DNA of 64,000 bases, from the NCBI RefSeq assembly GCF_000165795.1, contig NZ_CM001022.1, positions 2,451,812 through 2,515,811 of the forward strand, given 5' to 3'. How positions within the stretch are numbered: the first letter of the stretch is position 1; every line of letters begins with the position of its first letter. Both the position numbers and the translations under genes were made by a program. A model generated the notes under the pieces. The model was not told the DNA's origin. It made no database searches and saw only the letters and a program-made list of their open reading frames with translations. This document shows positions 43,620 through 50,966 of this stretch, one piece after another. The DNA comes from Aminomonas paucivorans DSM 12260 (GTDB lineage: Bacteria > Synergistota > Synergistia > Synergistales > Synergistaceae).

Positions 43620-43903
43620 CAGCGACATCCCCCGCAACCGCCACAACCGCCGCAGCCGCCGCCGCAGAGGGCCACCCGGACCGACTGGGCCTCGGGCAGG
43701 CGCAGGCTCAGCTCGTAGCCCCGAAAGACCACCGAGACCGGGTCGCCCAGGGGAGCCCGACGCTGCACCCGCACCTCCGTCCCCGGCACCAGGCCCATGT
43801 CCAGCACCCGCCGGCGCAGGTCCTTATCCCCCTCCACCCCCGTCACCCGGGCTGCGATCCCGGGAGCCAGCTCCGAAAGCCGCGTTTCCTTTGCCATACC
43901 CAT
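43619..43903 (-). CDS. feoA: FeoA-like protein with Cys-Gly-rich C-terminal tail
   Basis: SH3-like accessory protein of ferrous iron transport, 94 residues. The FeoA core is clear (LSELAPGIAARVTGV, LRRRVLDMGLVPGTEVRVQRRAPLGDPVSVVFRGYELSLR). After it comes the unusual tail CGGGCGGCGGCGGCR, five cysteines in fifteen residues, which most FeoA proteins lack. Cys-rich tails are better known on the C-terminus of FeoB, or as FeoC, so an Fe-S or metal-relay site may have moved to FeoA here. ATG 43903 follows GGAGGGG by about 7 nt. It overlaps feoB by 1 nt. A DtxR-type operator candidate lies just upstream. Confidence 0.93.
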   Translation of the reverse strand: MGMAKETRLSELAPGIAARVTGVEGDKDLRRRVLDMGLVPGTEVRVQRRAPLGDPVSVVFRGYELSLRLPEAQSVRVALCGGGCGGCGGCGGCR

Positions 43904-43925
43904 ACCCGACCCCTCCAGAACTCTT

Positions 43926-43943
43926 TGTTTTATCTTCCAAACA
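43926..43943. promoter_or_regulatory. Candidate DtxR-type operator upstream of feoAB
   Basis: TGTTT-N8-AAACA inverted repeat about 23 bp upstream of feoA. The same arms and the same 8-bp spacing occur at the dtxR-type gene (44922-44939). The element overlaps a possible -10 (GATAAA) on the minus strand. Confidence 0.55.
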
Positions 43944-43954
43944 CGAGTGAACCC

Positions 43955-43979
43955 CAAAGAAAACCCGGCTCGCGCCGGG
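43955..43979 (-). terminator. Intrinsic terminator between feoA2 and feoAB
   Basis: On the minus strand CCCGGC-GCGA-GCCGGG is followed by TTTTCTTT. It would end or attenuate transcripts of the dtxR-feoA2 pair and separates them from feoAB, which has its own operator. Confidence 0.75.
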
Positions 43980-43996
43980 GAAAGAAACCTCCGTCT

Positions 43997-44233
43997 TCAG
44001 GCGGCGTCGTCCTGGACCACGAAGACCCTTCCCGCCATCTCCCGTCCCATGGCCATGCGGCAGCTTCCTCCCCGATGGATCAGCACCGCCCCCCCATCAG
44101 CGCGCAGCACCGTCAGGCTCGCCCCGGGGATGATGCCCATCTCCGCAAGCCTCTGGGCCATGCAGCAGCCCCCCGCCACCCGGACCACGCACACCCGGGA
44201 ACCCTCCCGGGCCATCGTCAAGGGACACATCAC
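43997..44233 (-). CDS. feoA: Second, small FeoA-like protein
   Basis: FeoA/SH3-like protein of 78 residues: GGCCMAQRLAEMGIIPGASLTVLRADGGAVLIHRGGSCRMAMGREMAGRVFV. Length and fold match stand-alone FeoA. It has three cysteines near the N-terminal half (VCVVRVAGGCC) and one in the second half. The start is ambiguous because GTG 44233 overlaps the dtxR stop (GTGA) and ATG 44230 overlaps it as TGATG; either way it is translationally coupled to the regulator. A terminator follows. It may modulate FeoB or the regulator, whose own C-terminus is also FeoA-like. Confidence 0.9.
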   Translation of the reverse strand: MMCPLTMAREGSRVCVVRVAGGCCMAQRLAEMGIIPGASLTVLRADGGAVLIHRGGSCRMAMGREMAGRVFVVQDDAA

Positions 44234-44940
44234 CCTTCCACCTCCTCACTCTCCACCCAGACCGTTGCCGCCTCGCTCCGCCGGAGGGCCAGACGCCCTC
44301 CCCGGATCTCCACGTCCAAGGGGTCCCCCAGGGGGGAGAACCCCCGATGCACCAGAAGCGTCCCCGGGACGAAGCCCTGCTCCAGAAGCCTCTTTCGCAG
44401 GACCCCCTCGGCGGTGACCCGGACCACCCGATAGCGGGAACCCGATTCCCCCATGGTCAGGGGGCGGGGCAACCGAACCGGATCGTTCAACCGCGCCTGA
44501 AGCTCCTCCATCCAGGGAGCCCCTTCCCGGAGCCCCTTTCCCAGGTAATCCGTCAGGAGAAACAGGCGCGCCTCGGAATTCTCGTCCAGCAGGTGTTCCA
44601 TCTCGCAGGCCAGGTTCACCGCGTGGTCCCTTCGGATCCCCAGGACCTCCCCGAAGAGAAAGGAGAGGATCTGGTGGCGCCGGTAGATGGTCAGGGCTTT
44701 CTGACGGCCTGCCTCAGTGAGGGAGGGGGTGCCGTAGCGCTCGTGGTCCAGGAGCCCTTCTTCCACCAGCTTCTTCAGGGCCGGGACCACGGTGCCCTTG
44801 GTGACGGAAAGCCGCTCCGCCAGACGGGTGACCGTGGGGCTTCCCCCCCGGACCTCCTCGTCGAACACCGCTTCCAGATAGTCCTCGATGCGTGCGGTGG
44901 GTATGACGAGCCCCTCCCCTCTGTTTGGGTTACAAAACAT
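44230..44940 (-). CDS. DtxR/MntR-family metal-dependent regulator with FeoA-like C-terminal domain
   Basis: Metal-responsive repressor of about 236 residues. The winged HTH is ARIEDYLEAVFDEEVRGGSPTVTRLAERLSVTKGTVVPALKKLVEEGLL. The metal-binding/dimerisation domain follows (RRHQILSFLFGEVLGI, NLACEMEHLLDEN, with the expected His/Glu/Cys ligands), then a C-terminal SH3/FeoA domain. Linked to feoA and feoAB, so Fe(II) control of iron uptake is expected. ATG 44940 has GGGGAGG close by but also forms part of the best -10 box; if that promoter is used, translation must start inside, and a rare AUA at 44904 with GGGGAGGGG upstream would give the usual family N-terminus (PTARIEDYLEA). Start therefore uncertain. 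Confidence 0.93.
   Translation of the reverse strand: MFCNPNRGEGLVIPTARIEDYLEAVFDEEVRGGSPTVTRLAERLSVTKGTVVPALKKLVEEGLLDHERYGTPSLTEAGRQKALTIYRRHQILSFLFGEVLGIRRDHAVNLACEMEHLLDENSEARLFLLTDYLGKGLREGAPWMEELQARLNDPVRLPRPLTMGESGSRYRVVRVTAEGVLRKRLLEQGFVPGTLLVHRGFSPLGDPLDVEIRGGRLALRRSEAATVWVESEEVEG
44922..44939. promoter_or_regulatory. Candidate DtxR-type operator at the dtxR start
   Basis: TGTTT-N8-AAACA inverted repeat, AT-rich in a GC-rich region, placed directly after the predicted -10 box of the regulator gene. It has the same arms and spacing as the site before feoAB (43926-43943), implying autoregulation and co-regulation. Confidence 0.55.
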
Positions 44941-44967
44941 CCTACCTCCCCTCCGGAGCATCGTCAA
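44939..44967 (-). promoter_or_regulatory. sigma70-type promoter of the dtxR-feoA2 pair
   Basis: Minus-strand TTGACG (44967-44962), 17-bp spacer, TAGGAT (44944-44939). The start point near 44932 would fall inside the operator palindrome. Confidence 0.55.
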
Positions 44968-45001
44968 GAGCGGCCGCCCCAAGTCGGCGGGGGAAGGGGG
45001 C

Positions 45002-45031
45002 TTGACAGAACCCCGGACCTGCTGCTAAGGT
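45002..45031 (+). promoter_or_regulatory. Promoter of the trp leader / trpB transcript
   Basis: TTGACA (45002-45007) and TAAGGT (45026-45031) with an 18-bp spacer; TGC before the -10 makes it an extended -10 element. The start point falls near 45036-45039, at the first codon of the leader peptide. Confidence 0.72.
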
Positions 45032-45038
45032 CCCGGGC

Positions 45039-45101
45039 ATGACGACTATGGTGAACCTCTCGGGCACGACGATGACTTCCCTTTGGTGGCGGCGCTTCTA
45101 G
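45039..45101 (+). CDS. trpL: trp operon leader peptide with tandem Trp codons
   Basis: A 20-residue reading frame, beginning MTTMVNLSGTT and ending SLWWRRF before a TAG stop, carries two consecutive Trp codons (45084-45089) just ahead of a hairpin and a terminator upstream of trpB. This is the classical ribosome-stalling attenuator layout: scarce charged tRNA-Trp stalls the ribosome on the tandem UGG codons and lets an antiterminator form. No Shine-Dalgarno is visible and the predicted transcript starts within a few bases of ATG 45039, so the peptide may be translated from a leaderless mRNA. ATG 45048 is an alternative start. The overlapping GGCGGCGCT/AGCGTCGCC hairpin (about 45088-45108) could be the pause structure. 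Confidence 0.85.
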   Translation: MTTMVNLSGTTMTSLWWRRF

Positions 45102-45129
45102 CGTCGCCGTAGACCCGGCTGTGGCATTC

Positions 45130-45165
45130 GGGGCTGCGGGGACATCCTTCCCGCAGCCCCTTTTC
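45130..45165 (+). terminator. trp attenuator terminator 1
   Basis: GGGGCTGCGGG (45130-45140) pairs perfectly with CCCGCAGCCCC (45150-45160), then TTTTC. An 11-bp stem with U-tract, 29 nt after the leader-peptide stop. It is the probable rho-independent attenuator. Confidence 0.85.
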
Positions 45166-45185
45166 TATTCCTCACGTGGCACCGA

Positions 45186-45225
45186 GGGAGGGGCTCGCGA
45201 ATCCAAGCGAAGCCCCTCCCTTTTT
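45186..45225 (+). terminator. Second tandem terminator/attenuator before trpB
   Basis: GGGAGGGGCT (45186-45195) pairs with AGCCCCTCCC (45211-45220); three more pairs continue after a one-base bulge, and TTTTTC follows. It lies between attenuator 1 and the trpB ribosome site, giving a double block on read-through. Confidence 0.8.
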
Positions 45226-45259
45226 CTTATCCATCCAAACCCTAGAGGAGGCAGACGAG

Positions 45260-46447
45260 ATGACCACCCAGACGAGCGTAGCGGAGAAGAAGGGCTATTT
45301 CGGAGAGTACGGAGGCAGCTTCGTGCCCGAGGGGCTTCAGCCCCGGCTGGACGAGCTGGAGCAGGCCTACGAGGACGCGCGCAGCGACCCCGCCTTCGGG
45401 GCGGAGTACGCCCGGCTGCTGAAGGAGTACGTGGGGCGTCCCTCGGCGCTGACGGAGTGCGCCAACCTCTTCCGGCACCTGGGGGGCGGGCGGCTCTTCC
45501 TGAAGCGGGAGGACCTGAACCACACGGGGGCCCACAAGATCAACAACGCCCTGGGGCAGGCCCTGCTGGCCAAACGCATGGGCAAGACGGAACTCATCGC
45601 CGAGACGGGGGCGGGGATGCACGGCACCGCCAGCGCCACCGTCGCGGCCCTGATGGGGATGCACTGCACCGTCTACATGGGAGAGGTGGACGTGGCTCGC
45701 CAGGCTCCCAACGTGGCCCGCATGAAGGCCCTGGGGGCGGAGGTGGTGTCGGTGAGGGAGGGACAGCGCACCCTGAAGGAGGCGGTGGACGCGGCCCTGG
45801 TGGCCTTCGCCACCCGGCCGGAGACCTTCTATCTCCTGGGCTCCGCAGTGGGACCCCACCCCTACCCGGGGATGGTGCGGGACTTCCAGAGCGTCATCGG
45901 CCGGGAGGCCCGGCAGCAGTTCCTCCAGAGGGAGGGGCGTCTGCCGGACTACGGGGTGGCCTGCGTGGGAGGGGGCAGCAACGCCATCGGGCTGTTCTCG
46001 GGCTTCCTGGAGGACCCCTCGGTGCGGCTGGTAGGGGTGGAGCCCTCGGGCCGGGGACTCCAGACGGGGGACCACGCCGCCACCCTCACCGCCGGGGCCC
46101 CGGGGGTGATCCACGGCTTCCGCTCCTACGTCCTGGCGGACGACCGGGGGGAGCCCGCCCAGGTGTACAGCATCTCCGCCGGGCTGGACTACCCCGGGGT
46201 GGGTCCGGAACACGCCCACCTGAAGGACACGGGACGGGTGCGCTACGAGATCGCCTCGGACCGGGAGGCCCTGGACGCCTTCCGGCTCCTCTGCCGCCAC
46301 GAGGGGATCATCCCCGCCCTGGAGAGTTCCCACGCCCTGGCCTACGCCCTGCGCCTGCTTCCGACCCTGAAGGGGGACCAGACGGTGCTGGTGAACCTCT
46401 CCGGCCGGGGGGACAAGGACCTGGACACCGCCCTTCCCCTGCTGTAG
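45260..46447 (+). CDS. trpB: Tryptophan synthase beta chain
   Basis: Makes L-tryptophan from indole and L-serine; 395 residues. PLP lysine K93 is in [13 protein letters not shown], the catalytic Glu region is [19 protein letters not shown], the phosphate loop is GGGSNAIG, and the C-terminus SGRGDKD is typical. The sequence is of the standard TrpB1 type. ATG 45260 has AGAGGAGG about 8 nt upstream; the frame runs back to 45176 without support. No trpA or other trp gene is adjacent; a terminator follows immediately. The enzyme may pair with a distant TrpA or salvage indole. Control by the Trp-codon leader and tandem terminators upstream shows that it is a biosynthetic gene sensitive to tRNA-Trp charging. 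Confidence 0.97.
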   Translation: MTTQTSVAEKKGYFGEYGGSFVPEGLQPRLDELEQAYEDARSDPAFGAEYARLLKEYVGRPSALTECANLFRHLGGGRLFLKREDLNHTGAHKINNALGQALLAKRMGKTELIAETGAGMHGTASATVAALMGMHCTVYMGEVDVARQAPNVARMKALGAEVVSVREGQRTLKEAVDAALVAFATRPETFYLLGSAVGPHPYPGMVRDFQSVIGREARQQFLQREGRLPDYGVACVGGGSNAIGLFSGFLEDPSVRLVGVEPSGRGLQTGDHAATLTAGAPGVIHGFRSYVLADDRGEPAQVYSISAGLDYPGVGPEHAHLKDTGRVRYEIASDREALDAFRLLCRHEGIIPALESSHALAYALRLLPTLKGDQTVLVNLSGRGDKDLDTALPLL

Positions 46448-46453
46448 ACACCC

Positions 46454-46490
46454 CGAGGGGGGCGTCCCGTCGGGACGCCCCCCTCGTTTT
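46454..46490. terminator. Strong terminator after trpB, probably bidirectional
   Basis: CGAGGGGGGCGTCCC and GGGACGCCCCCCTCG form a 15-bp stem with a GTC loop, followed by TTTTGTCTTT on the plus strand. It also lies just beyond the stop of the convergent chemoreceptor gene. Confidence 0.88.
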
Positions 46491-46507
46491 GTCTTTCGGC
46501 CCCGGGC

Positions 46508-48514
46508 CTAAAGGCGGAACTGCCGCAACAGGGCGTCCTGCTCCAGGGCCAGCTTGGAGAGGTTGTGGCTGGAGGAGGCGATCTCCTCCATGGAGGCCAG
46601 CTGCTCCTCCGTGGCGGCGGAGACGGTCTGGGCCTCCCCGGCCACGTCGGCGGCGATGCGGCTGGTTTCGGTGATGTGTTCCACCACCTCCGCCCCCTGG
46701 GCCGCCGTCCGTCGGGTCACCTCCCCGAAGGTTTCCACCCCCCGGGCCACCTCTCCGAACCGATCCACCAGCCGCTCCAGAGACCCCACCGCCCGCTCCA
46801 CCGTCTCGATGCCCCGGCGGACGTTTCCGTCTCCCTCCTGGGCGGAGGTCGCGGCCTGGGCCATGTCCGCCCGGGTCCCCTCGATGAGGGTATGGATCTG
46901 CGCCGCCGCGTCCCGGGACTGTTCCGCCAGCTTGCGCACCTCCTCCGCCACCACCGCGAAGCCCCGACCCGCCTCTCCCGCCCGGGCCGCCTCGATGGCG
47001 GCGTTTAAGGCCAGCAGGTTCGTCTGGTCCGCGATGCCCGTGATGAGGTCCACGATCTCCCCGATCCGGGCGGAGCCGCCTTCCAGCTTCCCGATGGCCT
47101 GGGCGATACCCCGGGAGCTTTCCCCCACCAGGCGCACCTGGGCCACCGCCGCCTGGGCGTCCCTCCTGCCCGTCTGGGCGTCCTCCGCTCCCCGCTTGGC
47201 CAGGTCTCCCAGGCGACGGGCCTCCTCGTCGGCGGCTCGGGCGCTTTCGGCGATCCCCCCGACCAGGGAGGCGGCCTCCTCGGTGAGGGAGCGCTGCCGA
47301 TCCGCCCCCTCCGCGGCGCCTGTGACCGACTGGGCCACCATCTCCGCCGCCCGGGCGGACTGATCCGCGCTGGCGGAGAGTTCCTCCGCCGACTCGGACA
47401 GGGTGGCGGACACCTCCTCCACCCTCTTCAGGGTGGCACGCAGGGACTCCACCAGGGTCCCGTAGGCCTGTCCCATGCGCCCCAGCTCGTCGTCCCGGTC
47501 CAGGGTCACCGTACCGGAAAGGTCCCCTCCCGCCGCCTCCGCCATGGCGCTCTCCAGATAGAGCAGGGGACGGGTCAGGCCCCGGACCAGCATCTCCGTG
47601 AGGGCGTAGGCCAGAACCAGGGTGAGCAGGGCCACCACCCCCAGGGAGAGGAGGATGTGGTTGCGGGCCTGGTGGACCAGTTCGGTGCTCTCCCCGGCGA
47701 AGAGCACCCCCAGGGGCTTGCCGTCAGGTCCCGGAAGGGGCTTGTAGGCGGTGATGTAGTCCTTCCCCAGGATCGCCGCCTCCCCGGTGAAGCTCTCCCC
47801 CTTCCCCAGGACCCGTTCCGCCAGGTCCGCCTTGAGCTTGGTGCCCACCGCCCGCTTGCCGTTCTCCTGGATGGTGGTGGAGACCCGCACGTCCCCCAGA
47901 AAGAGGGTGGCGTCCACGCCGAAGAGATCCTTCACCCGGTCCACCAGGGTGTCCTTCTCCGTGAGGTTGAACCCCCCGGAGACGACCCCCACCACCGCTC
48001 CGGAGGGGTCCTTCACCGGGGCACCCCCCCGGGCGGAGAGCTTCACCACCGTCCCGGGCTCCACCGCCCCCAGGGGGGAGCCCGACAGGGCGGAACGCAC
48101 GTTGTCCTGCCCCGTGACGCTGTCCCCGAACTTCTCCGGCTGGTGGGTCCGGGCCAGGACGTTTCCCTCCCGGTCCGTCACGGTGACAAAGTCCAGCCCG
48201 GAGGTCTCCACCAGGGGGGTCAGCAGCCGCAGGATCTCCTCCCGATTGCCCGCCGCCACCGCCACCGCCAGCTCCGGGTCCGCCGCGAAGGTCCGGGCCT
48301 CCCCCAGGGCCTTATCCCGAAGGTCGTTCAGGGAGCGCTCCAACCCCTCCACCCCCTGGAGGGCCTCCCTGCGGGCCTCCTCCGTCAGGGCCCGGGAGAT
48401 CACCACCGTGGCGGTTCCCACGGAGGCCCCCACGGCCACCAGGACGAGAAAGAAGACCGTCAGCACGAACCGTCGGCGGATCGACCGCCCCTGTTTCCTC
48501 AGGACCAATTTCAC
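46508..48514 (-). CDS. Methyl-accepting chemotaxis protein with Cache-type sensor
   Basis: Transmembrane chemoreceptor of 668 residues. Membrane helix 1 ([24 protein letters not shown]) is followed by about 250 periplasmic residues resembling a single Cache domain ([58 protein letters not shown]). Membrane helix 2 ([19 protein letters not shown]), HAMP and the signalling hairpin ([24 protein letters not shown]) complete it. The sensor fold recalls sCache_3 receptors for small organic ligands. I chose GTG 48514, with GGAGG about 7 nt upstream; a longer frame to 48577 lacks a ribosome site. Convergent with trpB, sharing the terminator. Confidence 0.93.
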   Translation of the reverse strand: MKLVLRKQGRSIRRRFVLTVFFLVLVAVGASVGTATVVISRALTEEARREALQGVEGLERSLNDLRDKALGEARTFAADPELAVAVAAGNREEILRLLTPLVETSGLDFVTVTDREGNVLARTHQPEKFGDSVTGQDNVRSALSGSPLGAVEPGTVVKLSARGGAPVKDPSGAVVGVVSGGFNLTEKDTLVDRVKDLFGVDATLFLGDVRVSTTIQENGKRAVGTKLKADLAERVLGKGESFTGEAAILGKDYITAYKPLPGPDGKPLGVLFAGESTELVHQARNHILLSLGVVALLTLVLAYALTEMLVRGLTRPLLYLESAMAEAAGGDLSGTVTLDRDDELGRMGQAYGTLVESLRATLKRVEEVSATLSESAEELSASADQSARAAEMVAQSVTGAAEGADRQRSLTEEAASLVGGIAESARAADEEARRLGDLAKRGAEDAQTGRRDAQAAVAQVRLVGESSRGIAQAIGKLEGGSARIGEIVDLITGIADQTNLLALNAAIEAARAGEAGRGFAVVAEEVRKLAEQSRDAAAQIHTLIEGTRADMAQAATSAQEGDGNVRRGIETVERAVGSLERLVDRFGEVARGVETFGEVTRRTAAQGAEVVEHITETSRIAADVAGEAQTVSAATEEQLASMEEIASSSHNLSKLALEQDALLRQFRL

Positions 48515-48870
48515 AAAGCCACCTCCATGGTGTCGCTGCTTTGTTACGATCTTGCCACGATCCCTTCCTAAATACAAGCCATGTCGATGACAGAATATGC
48601 TTTTTCTCTTTCAGAACACCACTCTTATGACCAAACATCTCTTTTCCGCGTCTCCGGAACCCCCGCCCTCCCGTTCCGCTCCTCCCCATTCCGGTGAGTT
48701 CAAGCGCCCGGGGGGCGTCGGGCCAGGCCCCAGGGGGGGAAAAACCGCCCGAACTTCGATGCGGAACACCCCCGAGCCAACACGCTCCCCCGATTTCGCG
48801 CTAAAATGACAAAGGAACTGGACTCCCCTTCCGGGAAGACCGGGATCCCCCGGGGGAAGGAGGTTACGCC
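48515..48870. other. Divergent intergenic region, AT-rich
   Basis: These 356 bp separate a minus-strand chemoreceptor from a plus-strand sensor gene and must hold both promoters. The block around 48540-48660 is clearly AT-richer than the rest of the window. A TAAAAT box near 48800 could be the -10 of the sensor gene, but no good -35 is paired with it, and no flagellar-type promoter is obvious for the chemoreceptor. No gene seen. Confidence 0.4.
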
Positions 48871-50835
48871 ATGGACCGCCTTCTTCACTGCCCTTCCGCG
48901 CCACCCCCGATCCAGGGGATGCGAGCCCTGGCCCTCCTGGCCTGGGGGTGCCTGTTTCTGCTCCTCCCCGCCCCCCTCCGGGGGGAGGAGGTCCTCCGGG
49001 TGGGGCTCTACGAGAACCCCCCGAAGATCTTCACCTCCCCCTCCGGCAGGCCTGAGGGCATCTTCCCGGACCTGATCCGGGCCATCGCCGCCCAAGAGGG
49101 CTGGACCCTGAAGTTCGTCCCCGGCACCTGGGCACAGTGCCTCGACCGCCTCGGGAAGGGGGAGCTGGACATCATGCCCGACGTCTCCTTCTCCCCGGAA
49201 CGGGCCCGGCTCTACTCCTTCCCCTCGGAACCGGTGCTTTCCGACTGGCTCCAGGTGTACGCCCTCCCGGGCAGCGACATCCGCTCCCTCCCGGACCTGA
49301 ACGGCAAACGGGTGGCCCTCCTGGCCGGTTCCATCCAGGAGGATTCCCTGCGGACCCTGGCCCGGGAGTTCGAGCTGTCCGTCACCCCCGTTCCCTTCCC
49401 TTCCTTCAACGAGGCCTTCCGGGCGGTGGAGGAGGGGCGGGCGGACGCGGTGCTCTCCAACCGCTTCTTCGGACACCACAACCGGGACCGGTTCCGCCTG
49501 GAGGAGACGGGGGTGATCTTCCGCCCCAGCAAGCTGTTCTTCGCCGCGTCCCCCCTGGCGAACCCCGCCGTCGTCGCGGGGCTGGACCGTCAGCTCCGCC
49601 TCCTGAAGGAAGACCCCCAGTCGGCCTACTACAAGTCCCTCGGCAGGTGGCTCTCCGGGGAGGTGCAGCCCGGCGCCCCTCCCTGGGTGGAAGGGGGGGT
49701 CTACGTCCTGTTGGGGCTGCTCTTCCTGGGGATCGCCTTCCACGTGGCACTGCACCGCCGGATCGGCGCCCGGACTCGGGAGCTGGAGTCGGCGAACCGT
49801 GCCCTCGCCCTGTCCCGGAACACTTGGCGCTCCACCTTCGACGCGGTGCAGGACGCCCTCTGGGTCCTGGACGCCGACGCCGTCGTCCTCTCCGCCAACG
49901 CGGCCACCCAATGGGTGCTGGGGACAGACCCCCGGACGGTGGAGGGGCGCCCCTGGTCGAGCGTCCGGGAGGAGCACCTGCCGACCCTGGACGACGGCCT
50001 CCTGCAGGCCGCCCGGACCAACGGGAGACGGGAAAGCACCTACCTCTGCCGGGAGGACCGATGGTTCAAGGCCACCGTCGACCCCATCCCGGGAGAGGGC
50101 GGGACCTTGCGGGGGTTCATCCTGTCCGTCGGGGACATCACCGACCTGAAGCGGGCGGAGGAGGAGATCGAGGAGAAGGCTCAGAGCATCTCCTCCATCA
50201 ACCGAAAGCTCCAGGAGAGCGTGGTGGAACTCAAGAACACCCTGCAGCAGACCATCCAGATCCTGGTCAACGCCTCGGAGCTGAAGGACCCTTACACGGC
50301 GGGGCACCAGCGCCGGGTGGCGACGCTGGGACACGCCATCGCCCTGGAGATGGGGCTGACGGCGGAGAAGGCCCGGCGCGTGGAGCTGGCGGGGCTGGTC
50401 CACGACATCGGGAAGATCGAGATCCCCTCGGAGATCCTGGTGAAGCCCCGGCGGCTCAGCGACATCGAATACCGGCTGGTGCAGACCCATCCCGCCGCGG
50501 CGTTCCGCATCCTCAAGGACGTCCCCGCCGCCTGGCCCCTGGCAGAGATCGTCTACCAGCACCACGAGCGGCTGGACGGGTCCGGCTACCCCCGCAACCT
50601 GCGGGGGGACGCGATCCTCCCGGAGGCCCGCATCCTCAGCGTGGCGGACACGGTGGAGGCCATGTCCACCCACCGCCCCTACCGCGCCGCCCGGGGGGTG
50701 GAAGCCGCCCTCAAGACCATCGAGGCCGAAAAGGGAACCTCCTTCGACCCCCTGGTGGTGGACGCCTGCGTGCGCCTCTTCCGGCAACGGGGGTTCTCCT
50801 TCCGCGAGATCGACCCTCCCGAGACCGTCGACTGA
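48871..50835 (+). CDS. Periplasmic-binding (SBP_bac_3)-PAS-HD-GYP sensor
   Basis: Membrane-anchored signalling protein of 654 residues. After a signal peptide (MRALALLAWGCLFLLLPAPLRG) comes a type 3 solute-binding domain (about 40-270: LRVGLYENPPKIFTSPSGRPEGIFPDLIRAIA, LDIMPDVSFSPERARLYSFP, GKRVALLAGSIQED). A single membrane helix (YVLLGLLFLGIAFHVAL) leads to a PAS domain (FDAVQDALWVLDADAVVLSANAATQWVLG) and an HD-GYP domain with HD at 511-512 (HDIGKIEIPSEIL) and HHERLDGSGYP near 564. All catalytic residues are present, so ligand binding outside probably controls c-di-GMP hydrolysis inside. ATG 48871 follows AAGGAGG by 8 nt. The ligand may be an amino acid. Confidence 0.94.
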   Translation: MDRLLHCPSAPPPIQGMRALALLAWGCLFLLLPAPLRGEEVLRVGLYENPPKIFTSPSGRPEGIFPDLIRAIAAQEGWTLKFVPGTWAQCLDRLGKGELDIMPDVSFSPERARLYSFPSEPVLSDWLQVYALPGSDIRSLPDLNGKRVALLAGSIQEDSLRTLAREFELSVTPVPFPSFNEAFRAVEEGRADAVLSNRFFGHHNRDRFRLEETGVIFRPSKLFFAASPLANPAVVAGLDRQLRLLKEDPQSAYYKSLGRWLSGEVQPGAPPWVEGGVYVLLGLLFLGIAFHVALHRRIGARTRELESANRALALSRNTWRSTFDAVQDALWVLDADAVVLSANAATQWVLGTDPRTVEGRPWSSVREEHLPTLDDGLLQAARTNGRRESTYLCREDRWFKATVDPIPGEGGTLRGFILSVGDITDLKRAEEEIEEKAQSISSINRKLQESVVELKNTLQQTIQILVNASELKDPYTAGHQRRVATLGHAIALEMGLTAEKARRVELAGLVHDIGKIEIPSEILVKPRRLSDIEYRLVQTHPAAAFRILKDVPAAWPLAEIVYQHHERLDGSGYPRNLRGDAILPEARILSVADTVEAMSTHRPYRAARGVEAALKTIEAEKGTSFDPLVVDACVRLFRQRGFSFREIDPPETVD

Positions 50836-50966
50836 ACCCCTCCCCTCCTTTTCTTCCTGCCTTCTCTTTCGTCCCGACCCTCCCCTCGGGCCTTCCGAAA
50901 GCCTGTCCTTCCGCGGAAGGAGGTATAAAATGCGGGAAGCGCACAAGACGAGGAGGTCGATGGATC

